Origin: Gallibacterium faecale
Lineage (GTDB): Bacteria; Pseudomonadota; Gammaproteobacteria; Enterobacterales; Pasteurellaceae
Direction: 5' to 3'
Assembly: GCF_027920745.1 (NCBI RefSeq)
Contig: NZ_JAQIBB010000090.1
Span: 7,534-71,533 of the forward strand
Length of the DNA: 64,000 nt
The notes below the pieces were generated by a model that ran no database searches, was not told the DNA's origin, and was given only the letters and a program-made list of their open reading frames with translations. Shown piece by piece: positions 53,292 through 61,869 of this stretch; position 1 is the stretch's first letter; each line of letters starts with the position of its first letter. The position numbers and the translations under genes were made by a program.

Positions 53292-54488
53292 TTATTCCGT
53301 ATCTAGCAATAACCAGCCGTTATCTAACCAATCACATAAGCTATCTAACAGCAAATCTAACGAGGTTTCTTCGCTAACATAATGTTGTAAAGTTTGCCAA
53401 TCTATGGCGTTACCATCTGCGAGTAGGGCTAGCAATTTACATTCCGTCACATTTAATTCATCAATCCATTCCCCATTAATGAAAATGTTTCCCTCGGTGG
53501 TATAGATCATTTTGCAATTAGCATCTTGATACAAACGATCACCCGCTTGTAACGCTTCCGCTAATTCATCAGGATAAATACCTTCTTCAGTAGTTAATAA
53601 GGAATAACGGCGACTACTTACTGCAGTAGCCACTGCTTGAGTAAATAACGCATCCACTTGATTGGATTCTTGTAATAATGTGATCAGCTGTTGTTTCAAG
53701 TTAGCGACATTTTCTGGTGCTAATAATCCGTTTTTTTGCACTATCGGAGATAAACGGAAAGGAATCGCAAAATCGCTACTATTCAGCTGTTCGCTATGAT
53801 GGACTAATGCTTTACAGAAATTCTCTAAAATATCGCTTGCATTGGGATAACGTAAACCAAAAGAGAAGGTCAAACAGTCACTTTCTGCCACACCATAATG
53901 GGATAACCGAGATGGAACATACAATACATCGCCGGGCTGCATAACTTCATCAAGAATTAATTCGCCCATATCATCAAAAATTCGGATCGGTTGATTAGCT
54001 TTAAATTCAGTAGAAGGATCACACCATTTACCTAATTGCCAACGGCGTTCGCCATATCCTTGCACTAAAAACACATCATATTCATCATAATGTTTACCCA
54101 CAGAACCGCCTTTTGGTGCGAACGATACCATAATATCATCACGTTGCCATTGCGGGATAAAAGCAAATGCCTGCCATAACTTACCTAGCTCTGGTGACCA
54201 TTGCTCTAGATTTTGTACCAATACAGACCACTTTTCTGGCAAATTTTTAAAATCTTTTGCGGTTAATGGGCTCGTTTTTAATTGCCATTTTTCTTCACCG
54301 TTACGTTGATGTGTTTGCACTAAACGTGCCGTTACCTCTTCTTCTTGAGCCAATTCAATAATATCTTGCGGTTCAAACATACCGACAATTTGTGGCAAAC
54401 CTTGGCGTATCAATAATGGCTTTTTTTGCCAATAATCACGTAAAAAGATTTCAGGGGTAATGTCTTTAGGTAAGCAGTATGTGGTCAT
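53292..54488 (-). CDS. roxA: Ribosomal protein uL16 3-hydroxylase (JmjC, YcfD)
   Basis: A 398-residue Fe(II)/2-oxoglutarate oxygenase that hydroxylates an arginine of ribosomal protein L16. The metal site is HYDEYDVFLVQGYGERRW (His and Asp) with the distal histidine in SRLSHYGVAE. The C-terminal winged-helix region is present. Length is close to E. coli YcfD (373). It is 21 bases downstream of rnfH. Confidence 0.9.
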   Translation of the reverse strand: MTTYCLPKDITPEIFLRDYWQKKPLLIRQGLPQIVGMFEPQDIIELAQEEEVTARLVQTHQRNGEEKWQLKTSPLTAKDFKNLPEKWSVLVQNLEQWSPELGKLWQAFAFIPQWQRDDIMVSFAPKGGSVGKHYDEYDVFLVQGYGERRWQLGKWCDPSTEFKANQPIRIFDDMGELILDEVMQPGDVLYVPSRLSHYGVAESDCLTFSFGLRYPNASDILENFCKALVHHSEQLNSSDFAIPFRLSPIVQKNGLLAPENVANLKQQLITLLQESNQVDALFTQAVATAVSSRRYSLLTTEEGIYPDELAEALQAGDRLYQDANCKMIYTTEGNIFINGEWIDELNVTECKLLALLADGNAIDWQTLQHYVSEETSLDLLLDSLCDWLDNGWLLLDTE

Positions 54489-54509
54489 GATAAATTCCTG
54501 ATGACTTAG

Positions 54510-54809
54510 TTATGATTTCGCTTTTTGTTCTTGTTGTTGGGCTGCACGCTTACGGCGAATTTCTTTTGGATCAGCTAATAGTGGACGATAAATTTCCACA
54601 CGATCGCCCTCACGCAAAATATCAGTCAATTTGGCTAAACGGCCAAAAATGCCCACTTTGTTTTCGCGTAAGTCTATCTCTTGATAGCGTTGTAAGACTC
54701 CCGATTGCAAAATTGCAGATTGCACATTACATCCTTCAGGCACACAGATTTTTTTTAAAAAATAGTGTTGGGGTAACGCATAAGTGACTTCGACATTAAT
54801 TTCTGACAT
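54510..54809 (-). CDS. rnfH: RnfH family protein (UPF0125, ubiquitin-like fold)
   Basis: A 99-residue beta-grasp protein with unknown function; it is usually next to ratA and is also called RatB/PasI. EVTYALPQHYFLKKICVPEG and the central VGIFGRLAKL, DGDRVEIYRPL-like stretch are typical. The start at 54809 with an AGGAG site makes a 14-base overlap with ratA. Confidence 0.88.
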   Translation of the reverse strand: MSEINVEVTYALPQHYFLKKICVPEGCNVQSAILQSGVLQRYQEIDLRENKVGIFGRLAKLTDILREGDRVEIYRPLLADPKEIRRKRAAQQQEQKAKS

Positions 54810-55236
54810 GATAAATCTCCTTAGCACGTTGCTTAAAGGCTTGCACCATTTGTGAGGTTAGTTGTTGGAAAATCTTACCAAACATCTTTTCTACTAACGC
54901 ATTACTAAATTCAAATTGTAGTTGTAGGCTAATTTGTGAGGAGTATTCATCTAACGGTAAAAAACGCCATTCCCCAGTTAACTGTTTAAATGGTCCTTTT
55001 ACTAATTGCATCTGAATTGATTGATAAGGCTGCATTGTATTATGAGTAGTAAAAGCCAAACGAATACCTGCTTTACTTACCACTAATTCTGCATCTAATT
55101 CATTCCCGTGTTGCTGCAAAGTTTGACTCGCAACACACCCCGGTAAAAATTCAGGATAGCGTTCATATTGATTAACTAATTGATACATTTGTTCTGCACT
55201 ATGTGGCACTAATGTGGTTTGGGAAACTTTATGCAT
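54796..55236 (-). CDS. ratA: RatA family START-domain protein (COQ10 type)
   Basis: A 146-residue START-fold protein. E. coli RatA inhibits 70S ribosome association, and homologues act as coenzyme Q chaperones. The N-terminal VPHSAEQMYQLVNQYERYPEFLPGC is diagnostic. Which role applies here is not decidable. The start at 55236 is preferred to an upstream ATG at 55257. It is divergent from birA across 113 bases. Confidence 0.88.
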   Translation of the reverse strand: MHKVSQTTLVPHSAEQMYQLVNQYERYPEFLPGCVASQTLQQHGNELDAELVVSKAGIRLAFTTHNTMQPYQSIQMQLVKGPFKQLTGEWRFLPLDEYSSQISLQLQFEFSNALVEKMFGKIFQQLTSQMVQAFKQRAKEIYHVRN

Positions 55237-55349
55237 AATCGTTAGAGGTAAACACAAATGCAGTGTATTATACGCATTTTCACTGGGAATTATAGCGTCA
55301 AATAGAGCAATCGCCTTTTACACTGACGGGAATCAATTTAACTTAAACA

Positions 55350-56288
55350 ATGATGAATCAACAACTCTTACAGCAACTTGCAGACGGTAAACCACATCGT
55401 TATCAACAACTTAGCCAAACCCTAAATCTTACGGAAGATCAATTACAAAACATCTTAACTGAATTAACTCAACAAGGGATTCAGATTGAACAAACTGAAA
55501 CAGATTGTATTTGGCAACCGGCAGCGGAATTATTGGATCATAGCTACCTACAACAAACACTACCTAATAATCATTTAATTGTGTTACCTGTCATTGATTC
55601 CACTAATCAGTATCTACTGGATCATTTGCCACAGCTTCCTAATAACAGTGTTTGTTTAGCGGAGTATCAAACTGCAGGTCGCGGACGGCGTGGGCGTAAA
55701 TGGATTTCTCCTTTTGCAGGACAAGTAATTTTAAGTTTTTACCATTGCTTTCCACAACACACCCAACTTTCAGGTTTAAGTTTAGCGATTGGGATTGCAG
55801 TGGCTCAGGCATTAACCTCTCTCGGTTATCAACAGGTTCAATTAAAATGGCCAAATGATATTTGGCTGGCAGGGAAAAAACTAGGTGGAATTTTAATTGA
55901 GATGAAACAAAATCCTACTTCATTTGATTACCAAGTGGTGATTGGATTAGGGTTGAATATTCATCTTCCACTAGACACTTCGATCGATCAGCCGATTGCT
56001 ATGTTAAGCCAACAAAAACAAGTAAATCGTAATCAGATCATTGCCCGGCTTATCCAACAGATTAATCAAGTTTTAGCCCAGTTTAGTACACAAGGCTTAG
56101 CAGCTTTGCTCATTGCGTGGCAACAATACGACTATTTTTATCAAAAACCAGCTAAACTATTACTTGAGCAACAGCAAATTCGCGGTATTGCGATGGGAAT
56201 TAATCCGCTCGGTGAGTTACTCTTGCAAACAGAACAAGGGGATATTCAAACTTTTGCTATTGGCGAAATTTCATTAAGGGCTGGGTAA
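55350..56288 (+). CDS. birA: Bifunctional biotin ligase / biotin operon repressor
   Basis: A 312-residue protein that attaches biotin to the acetyl-CoA carboxylase carrier and, when holding biotinyl-AMP, may repress bio genes. N-terminal helix-turn-helix (about 5-45), ligase loop GRGRRGRKW (110-118), KWPNDIWLAGKKLGGILIE, and a C-terminal SH3-like domain. The start is 55350 or the next ATG at 55353. Confidence 0.93.
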   Translation: MMNQQLLQQLADGKPHRYQQLSQTLNLTEDQLQNILTELTQQGIQIEQTETDCIWQPAAELLDHSYLQQTLPNNHLIVLPVIDSTNQYLLDHLPQLPNNSVCLAEYQTAGRGRRGRKWISPFAGQVILSFYHCFPQHTQLSGLSLAIGIAVAQALTSLGYQQVQLKWPNDIWLAGKKLGGILIEMKQNPTSFDYQVVIGLGLNIHLPLDTSIDQPIAMLSQQKQVNRNQIIARLIQQINQVLAQFSTQGLAALLIAWQQYDYFYQKPAKLLLEQQQIRGIAMGINPLGELLLQTEQGDIQTFAIGEISLRAG

Positions 56289-56355
56289 TTCCTTATTTCA
56301 TCAAGCTCTCATCACTTTCCCTTCTTCAAAGTTGAAGAAGGGAAAGAAAGACGTG

Positions 56356-56558
56356 CTAAAAATATTTCACACGTTGATATAACTGTTTAAATTTCTCGTA
56401 TTTTGCACGATACAACTTAAATTGTTGTGGATCTGGTAAATAACGCGCCTCTAGTTGTAAAGGCGGACAAAACTCAGCAATAGGTTGTTCTGGATGTAAT
56501 GCCATTTGCGCTAATTTCGCTGCACCCAATGCAGGCCCCACATCACCACCGAGGCGAT
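56356..56558 (-). pseudogene. xylB: Xylulokinase 3' fragment, cut by IS element
   Basis: About 66 residues of the C-terminus of xylulokinase are left. GGDVGPALGAAKLAQMAL and the closing LPDPQQFKLYRAKYEKFKQLYQ match XylB-type ends. The frame runs straight into the left terminal repeat of the IS element at 56559. The remaining 85 percent of the gene should lie to the right of the element but is not found in the next 1 kb. The gene is therefore dead. Confidence 0.85.
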
Positions 56559-56586
56559 TGTAGTGGTACACTAATTTTGCAGTCCT
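56559..56586 (+). repeat. Left terminal inverted repeat of the IS
   Basis: 28 bases that match the reverse complement of 57754-57781 at 24 positions. It abuts the xylB fragment directly. Confidence 0.88.
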
Positions 56587-56624
56587 CAATAGGTGGTAAA
56601 CTATCACAAAAAGAGGACATTAAA

Positions 56625-56930
56625 ATGAAAAGAACATTTAGCTCAGATTACAAAGTCGCCGCAGTAAAATTAGTCACCGAGCAAGGTTATTCCGTTGCCC
56701 AAGCCTGTTTAGAATTAGGGATAGGCGAAACGGCCTTACGTCGTTGGATAAAACAAGTCCAAGCCGAAAAACAAGGCTATGTCTTACCGGGGACGAAGCC
56801 ACTGTCGCCGGAGCAACAACGGATACGAGAACTTGAACAACGGATTAAAATTCTCGAAGAGGATAAAGAAATCCTAAAAAAGGCTACAGCGATTTTCATG
56901 TCACTCGAGCGCAACGCTACCAAGCGGTAA
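56625..56930 (+). CDS. IS3-family transposase OrfA
   Basis: A 101-residue DNA-binding protein. The helix-turn-helix is in KVAAVKLVTEQGYSVAQACLELGIGE, region 8-40, and a leucine-zipper-like helix near 70-92 (LEQRIKILEEDKEILKKA) is present. A short product forms if no frameshift occurs; with a -1 shift at 56876-56882 it is fused to OrfB. Confidence 0.92.
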   Translation: MKRTFSSDYKVAAVKLVTEQGYSVAQACLELGIGETALRRWIKQVQAEKQGYVLPGTKPLSPEQQRIRELEQRIKILEEDKEILKKATAIFMSLERNATKR

Positions 56931-57769
56931 AGACATTAAAATCGTATGGAATAAAACGTGTTTGTGCGTTATTTGCGCTTTCAGAGCGGACATATTATGC
57001 GAAGAGAAAGCGCCAAGCTAAGCCAAATAACCATTTCGGTTTGGCGGTAGAGATAAAGGCGTTATTTGAGGAAAGTCGAGGTTCGGCAGGGAAGCGAACT
57101 TTAAAGGCGAGACTAAAAAGTCAGGGGATTGAGGTCGGATTAGCCTTAATTCGAAAATTGATGAAACAACAGGGATTAGTCAGTAAACAGCCACAAAAAC
57201 GTTGGCGTCCTGGCACCTCAGAGAAAGCGTCCACATTGTTTAATAATGTATTAAATCGGCAATTTAATCCGTTCTCAGAGACAACGGTGTTATGTGGTGA
57301 TACCACCTATGTGAAAGTACTGGGGGAATGGCATTATTTAGCGATAGTGATGAATTTAGCACACCGTCAAGTCGTGGGTTGGCGATTGCAGAAACAGCAT
57401 GATGCAACGTTAGTTGTTGATGCATTAAATCATGCGATGTTGACAACGAAAAGAACGGAGAGGATGTTGTTTCATTCAGACCAAGGCAGTATTTATGGAA
57501 GTGAGGCATTTATCCAGTGTGTCAAACAACATGGTTTGATACAAAGTATGAGTCGTCGAGGGAATTGTTGGGATAATGCGCCGATGGAGCGTTGGTTTAG
57601 AAGTTTTAAATATGAATGGATGTTAAAAGACGGTTATTCTTCATTAGAAGAAGCCAAGGAAGATATTAAGCGTTATGTGTTTTACTATAACAGAGTGAGA
57701 CCGCATAGCTATAATCAAGGATTACCGCCAATTTTAGCGAAAAAAAACTATCAAGGACTGCTAATTTAG
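56882..57769 (+). CDS. IS3-family transposase OrfB (reached by -1 frameshift)
   Basis: A 295-residue catalytic part of the transposase. No ATG lies near its beginning, so it depends on -1 slippage at the A-AAA-AAG heptamer to make the OrfAB fusion; an internal TTG at 57041 is possible but short. The DDE residues are visible in CGDTTYVKV, HSDQGSIYGS and PMERWFRSFKYEW. HTH_21-like KRTLKARLKSQGIEVG precedes them. Confidence 0.92.
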   Translation, partial: GYSDFHVTRAQRYQAVKTLKSYGIKRVCALFALSERTYYAKRKRQAKPNNHFGLAVEIKALFEESRGSAGKRTLKARLKSQGIEVGLALIRKLMKQQGLVSKQPQKRWRPGTSEKASTLFNNVLNRQFNPFSETTVLCGDTTYVKVLGEWHYLAIVMNLAHRQVVGWRLQKQHDATLVVDALNHAMLTTKRTERMLFHSDQGSIYGSEAFIQCVKQHGLIQSMSRRGNCWDNAPMERWFRSFKYEWMLKDGYSSLEEAKEDIKRYVFYYNRVRPHSYNQGLPPILAKKNYQGLLI

Positions 57770-57781
57770 TGGATCACTACA
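57754..57781 (-). repeat. Right terminal inverted repeat of the IS
   Basis: 28-base partner of 56559-56586, ending CACTACA. It is followed by AT-rich DNA that shows no xylB sequence. Confidence 0.88.
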
Positions 57782-58740
57782 CCCTATAATGATCGCTGAA
57801 ATTCTAACAACTCTATAAATTTATATAAACAACTAATTTAACTTTTTATTTACTTATCGGTATTTTTAAAACAAGCAATCAATTTATTGCGAGTTATTTT
57901 TAAATAAAAATTCAAAAAATAGTATAAAAAATCAAAAAAAGACAAATACGATCCATTATCAATAGAAAAACTCATTAAACACGAATAAGTTATTGATAAT
58001 AAATAATTTTTTATAAAAATGTGATCTATACAGTGATTTTAATTTTAATTTTTTCACTAATATTTTCTTTCAAATAGTAATTAATTATGGAAATTAACCT
58101 AACTCGAAATCAGGTTATTTTTTATACCGATAGGGGGGGGGGTAATTTAAAGAAAACTCCATTTTCCTGTTTATATTTTATTATTAATTTAATTAAAAAA
58201 ATAATAACATAGTTTAAAATAAATAAATGGTAGTTACTATACTTCTTTTAAGAAGAAGTTTAAAAAAATAATTAAAAATCAATAAGTTAAAATAATAAAA
58301 CATATTAATAAATATATTGGAGAATAGTATTGAATATATTTTGATCTATTTCTTATCTCCAAAGATAATATGTGTCTATTTTTATCTTTGGAGGAGAGAT
58401 TGGAGTTTTGTAAAGAGAAAACTTGATATGCATTGCATTAATAATAGGAGTATCCTACCCCGTTTTGGAAAAATTGCGGTAGATCATATCTTCAATATTT
58501 CTCTTCCGATTCTACCTTTATCAAGATGAAAAACATATCTTTTGACAAAATCATAAAATTGATACTTTTTATGAATAGATATGCAATATCTTACTTAATT
58601 AATGCTACTTATTCTGGGGTAATCAGCGTTAAGGTGTGTGAGTTAAGCGCTACGCCGCGTTTGCTTGGTGAATATGAAGGTAAAATTAATAGAAAGCCCT
58701 TCACCTTATATTGTGATTAATGACTAAATTGGAGTTAATC
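57782..58740. other. AT-rich non-coding stretch beside the IS
   Basis: About 960 bases, very AT-rich, with no convincing gene. Small frames at 58317-58529 and 58526-58720 have no recognisable family and poor ribosome sites. The part from about 58610 to 58700 is less AT-rich than its surroundings and may be a gene remnant. A G10 tract lies at 58133-58142. The area probably marks where the 5' part of xylB and perhaps neighbouring genes were lost. Confidence 0.5.
58133..58142. repeat. Poly-G tract of ten
   Basis: Ten consecutive G in very AT-rich sequence. In this family, homopolymer tracts can vary in length and switch genes, but no frame spans it. Its distance from the next genes (more than 600 bases) makes promoter control unlikely. 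Confidence 0.6.
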
Positions 58741-58741
58741 A

Positions 58742-58776
58742 CCTTACGCTCCTTTAGATTATCAAGCAGCGTAAGG
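58742..58776 (-). terminator. Hairpin after manA
   Basis: Stem CCTTACGCT / AGCGTAAGG (9 bp) with a 17-base loop, 17 bases after the manA stop. The T run is weak, so it is a possible terminator only. Confidence 0.5.
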
Positions 58777-58792
58777 CAAGAGAGATGATTAT

Positions 58793-59989
58793 TTATGGCA
58801 ATTTCGCCACAATGGCATAACCAGATTGTTTACCAACAATATGATAGGCGGTATCCGCTTCAATAAATACGGAATCCCCTTGCTGCAAGGTTAATGTTGT
58901 TTCTGCGCTGGAGAGGGTTAAACTACCTTGCATAACTAATAAAATCTCTGCACTCGCTGCAACTAGATCCATTGCAAAATCAGGCTGATAATTTAAGTTC
59001 GCTAAAGCAAAGTCTTTACTTGGTGTATGGTAAGTTGTATAGCCGACTTTTTCTTCTGCGGCTGGAATCACTTTCGGCGTAATTTCTGTACAATCAATAA
59101 TTTTCAGTAACTCTGGAATATCCACATATTTTGGTGTTAGCCCACCACGAATGACATTATCTGAACACGCCATCAATTCAATATTCTGCCCTCTTAAATA
59201 CGCATGAGGAATCCCAGCATCTTGGAAAATCCCTTCCCCTTGTTGTAAATGGATAATATTAAATAGATAAAAACAGAGTAAGCCAGCATCTAATTTCTCT
59301 AGTGGGATCGCCATCGCTTCTAAAGCATAAATTACCCAATAGTCTGGATTATCTAAAGATAAACGCCCTTCACGATATGCCACTTGATTGTATTGGATAA
59401 TTGGCAATAACCACTGTTCTAATTGCGTTTGAGATGCTTGCATTACCTCAGCATAAAATGCTTTTAATGATTGATTTTCTAATTGCTCCCCTAATGGAAC
59501 CAATGATGGACGGGCATAGAGGGTTTTAAAAATAGCTTCTTTGCTTTTAAAACCATGTAATAACCAGAAATCAGATAAAGCAATCATCATTTCTGGCTTA
59601 TGATTATCGTCTTTGTAACTGCGTTTCGGATCTTTTAAATCAATGCCCTCAGCATTTTCTCGTGTAAATCCTTGTTCAGCTTCTTTTTTGGTTGGATGCA
59701 ACTGGATTGAGAGCGGTTTTACCACATCTAAAATTTTTAATAAATACGGGAGTTTATTACCAAATTGCTGTTGTGATTTTTCCCCCAATACCACTGGATG
59801 TGCCGCAATATATTCTGCAAGATTTTCTGTTTTTTCTGCGGTTTCAAGCAAAGACGGTGCGCTAGGGTGCGTACCTAACCACCACTCTGCATAAATTTGA
59901 TCATCTTGTTTTAATTGAAAAAGCTGTGGAATATACTCTTTTCCACCCCAAATATAATGTTGTGCCTGACCATTAAGGCGATAAAACAT
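58793..59989 (-). CDS. manA: Mannose-6-phosphate isomerase (type I)
   Basis: A 398-residue zinc-dependent isomerase converting mannose 6-phosphate to fructose 6-phosphate. The zinc ligands lie in QLHPTKKEAE (Gln, His) and KPEMMIALSDF (Glu); GIPHAYLRGQNIELMACSDNVIRGGLTPKYVD carries the remaining histidine and active-site Arg. It is close to manXYZ and processes its product. It is separated from yobD by 3 bases. Confidence 0.95.
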   Translation of the reverse strand: MFYRLNGQAQHYIWGGKEYIPQLFQLKQDDQIYAEWWLGTHPSAPSLLETAEKTENLAEYIAAHPVVLGEKSQQQFGNKLPYLLKILDVVKPLSIQLHPTKKEAEQGFTRENAEGIDLKDPKRSYKDDNHKPEMMIALSDFWLLHGFKSKEAIFKTLYARPSLVPLGEQLENQSLKAFYAEVMQASQTQLEQWLLPIIQYNQVAYREGRLSLDNPDYWVIYALEAMAIPLEKLDAGLLCFYLFNIIHLQQGEGIFQDAGIPHAYLRGQNIELMACSDNVIRGGLTPKYVDIPELLKIIDCTEITPKVIPAAEEKVGYTTYHTPSKDFALANLNYQPDFAMDLVAASAEILLVMQGSLTLSSAETTLTLQQGDSVFIEADTAYHIVGKQSGYAIVAKLP

Positions 59990-59992
59990 AAT

Positions 59993-60478
59993 TTATTTTC
60001 CTCCAATTGGTTGGGTAATTCTGCCTATCTTCACTAAAAATTGTAATACCTTCGCAACATCATCTACATCATCAATATAGACGGGTAATTGTTTATTATT
60101 CTTGAGCACAATTTGTAGAAACCCATTTTCGCTAATATTGATAGTTTGAATATGTTGATAAGGAATATAAAGATTATTTAAGAAAAAGCCTTCTTGTTTT
60201 AATAAAAATACGGGATAACGGATAAAGGCATGATAAATCAATAAAATAGATAACATTACTAATAAATAGATTGTAACAGTTTCTAACCCTTGTGGTAATG
60301 CTTGATATACAGCGATCCAGATTAATAGCAACATTACGATGCTTTCTATTTTTAATTTGCGTAATAGACGCACTTTTAGTTCTGTTTTGCCATAGCGTTT
60401 ATCCATGATGAATTGATCATAGATTGCAAATAGGAGATATAAGAGGATGAGTCCTAGTAGGGTAATGTTAATGATCAT
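59993..60478 (-). CDS. yobD: UPF0266 (DUF986) membrane protein, YobD-like
   Basis: A 161-residue inner-membrane protein with three hydrophobic helices (about 2-20, 43-65, 70-90). AIYDQFIMDKRYGKTELKVRLLRK and the LKQEGFFLNNLYIPYQHIQTINISENG stretch match E. coli YobD (152), which also sits next to manXYZ. The function is unknown. Its link to mannose uptake is by conserved neighbourhood only. It precedes manA by 3 bases. Confidence 0.85.
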   Translation of the reverse strand: MIINITLLGLILLYLLFAIYDQFIMDKRYGKTELKVRLLRKLKIESIVMLLLIWIAVYQALPQGLETVTIYLLVMLSILLIYHAFIRYPVFLLKQEGFFLNNLYIPYQHIQTINISENGFLQIVLKNNKQLPVYIDDVDDVAKVLQFLVKIGRITQPIGGK

Positions 60479-61018
60479 ATGCGTTTTTTTAGAATTTTAA
60501 TATTCTTAGCTATTTATTCTCTAATTATTATGTAGTTTTTTCGCTCTAAAGGCATAGTTTTTTAAGTTTCGCCCTAAAAGGCGACCTTCTTTTCTTTGAA
60601 TTTGCAAAGAAAAGAAGGCAAAAGAAAGCAAACCCTCGCACACTTGCTAATCCTCATTCCAATAAGATTTTCCGGGCGGCAAAAAACAGAGATTTTTCTC
60701 ACTACGTTCGAAAAAAGATCACTTTTTTTGCCTGAAAATCTTATTTGCATTCGGGCAAGTGTGAGAGGGAACCCATTCAACATTTATTAAGATTTGTAAT
60801 TAAATTTAGGTTTGTCATCAAACTGCAAAAGCATTAGCTTTTTGAACGTTGCTTGCAACGGCTCGTTAGAGTGAGCAAGCTTGCTTGCGAATACAAGTAG
60901 GTCGTCCTTTAGGGCGAAACTTAAAAAACTATGCCTTTAGGGCGAAACCTAAATAAAACAAAAATATCAAATAAACTTTATATAAAACTGGTGGGCTACC
61001 GCCCACCAAACTTCATTT
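60479..61018. other. manZ-yobD intergenic region
   Basis: 540 bases, mostly the nested palindrome 60539-60947. Outside it there is only short AT-rich sequence plus a small hairpin, GTGGGC / GCCCAC, at about 60991-61006, which may end manZ transcripts. Short open frames inside the palindrome are not believed. Confidence 0.55.
60539..60947. repeat. Nested palindromic intergenic element, about 409 bp
   Basis: Outer inverted arms of 48 bases at 60539-60586 and 60900-60947, nearly identical, each holding the string TTTCGCCCTAAA or a close variant twice. Inside is a second imperfect palindrome: CCCTCGCACACTTGC near 60632-60646 with GCAAGTGTGAGAGGG near 60756-60770, then AATAAGATTTTC with its complement, centred near 60700. 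No transposase gene is present. It resembles a MITE or a large structured intergenic repeat. Confidence 0.7.
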
Positions 61019-61855
61019 TTAACCTAAAATACCTGTTGCTGCACCAATAATACCGATTACAAAAATACCGATAATAATCCAAAGTGCATTAACTCGGTTA
61101 CGCAATAACCACATACAAGCAAAGGTAAAGATTAATGGCAATAACCCTGGCATTAAGCTATCTAAAATTTGCTGAACAGTGGTCGTTTCTACCGTACCAT
61201 CTTGTTTTTCAATAACGGAAACCACTAACGGCACATTAATGCTCGTCCATTTTTGGACTAAGGCTCCCATAATAAATAGCCCTAAAATTGAAGCGCCTTC
61301 AGTTAATTTTTGCAGTAAACCACCGCTCATATCTTTAACAACATCAAGCCCTTTCTTATAACCATAAGTCACACCATAATAACGTGTTGCTAAACGAACA
61401 AGGTTAAATAAGAAGAAGAAAAGTAATGGCCCTAAAATACTACCGCTTAATGCTAAACCAGCACCTAACGCCGCAAATACCGGACGTGCAGTTCCCCAAT
61501 AAATTGGGTCACCTACCCCGGCTAAAGGTCCCATTAAACCTACTTTAATTCCGTTGATAGCTGCATCATCAATTGGCTTACCGTTAGCACGCTCTTCTTC
61601 CATCGCAATGGTAACACCTAACACCGGCGCAGCCACGAATGGTTGTGTATTGAAGAATTCTAAATGGCGTTTAATCGCATCTTTACGTTCTTGAGAATTT
61701 GCATCTGGGTATAAACGTTTGATGACTGGCACCATAGAAAATGCAAAACCTAATGCTTGCATACGTTCGAAGTTCCATGAACCTTGGAAAAGGTTAGAAC
61801 GAAGCACAACTTTGTTTAAGTCGCTTTGAGTTACTTTTTTCATTTCGGTTGTCAT
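61019..61855 (-). CDS. manZ: Mannose PTS component IID
   Basis: A 278-residue membrane subunit of the mannose-type phosphotransferase, working with ManY. VVLRSNLFQGSWNFERMQALGFAFSMVPVIKRLYP and GVGDPIYWGTARP are strongly conserved. The start at 61855 has a GGAG site and matches E. coli ManZ; a start at 61870 would overlap the manY stop as TAATG but has no such site. Confidence 0.95.
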   Translation of the reverse strand: MTTEMKKVTQSDLNKVVLRSNLFQGSWNFERMQALGFAFSMVPVIKRLYPDANSQERKDAIKRHLEFFNTQPFVAAPVLGVTIAMEEERANGKPIDDAAINGIKVGLMGPLAGVGDPIYWGTARPVFAALGAGLALSGSILGPLLFFFLFNLVRLATRYYGVTYGYKKGLDVVKDMSGGLLQKLTEGASILGLFIMGALVQKWTSINVPLVVSVIEKQDGTVETTTVQQILDSLMPGLLPLIFTFACMWLLRNRVNALWIIIGIFVIGIIGAATGILG

Positions 61856-61869
61856 TTCTACTTCTCCCA

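Larger units (their letters stand above)
56559..57781 (+). mobile_element. IS3-family insertion sequence, 1223 bp
   Basis: A complete element bounded by imperfect 28-bp inverted repeats, 56559-56586 and 57754-57781, which agree at 24 positions and begin TGTAGTG / end CACTACA. It carries two overlapping frames, orfA and orfB, joined by a slippery heptamer A-AAA-AAG at 56876-56882. The catalytic DDE residues are intact, so it may still be active. The flanking triplets (GAT left, CCC right) do not match, so no target duplication is visible. Confidence 0.93.

Noticed and set aside
58317..58720. Two overlapping small open frames (70 and 64 codons) right of the IS
   Set aside because: No family resemblance, weak start signals and AT-rich composition; treated as decayed DNA.
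60574..60790. Short open frames on both strands inside the nested palindrome
   Set aside because: They mirror each other because of the inverted repeat and have no ribosome sites.
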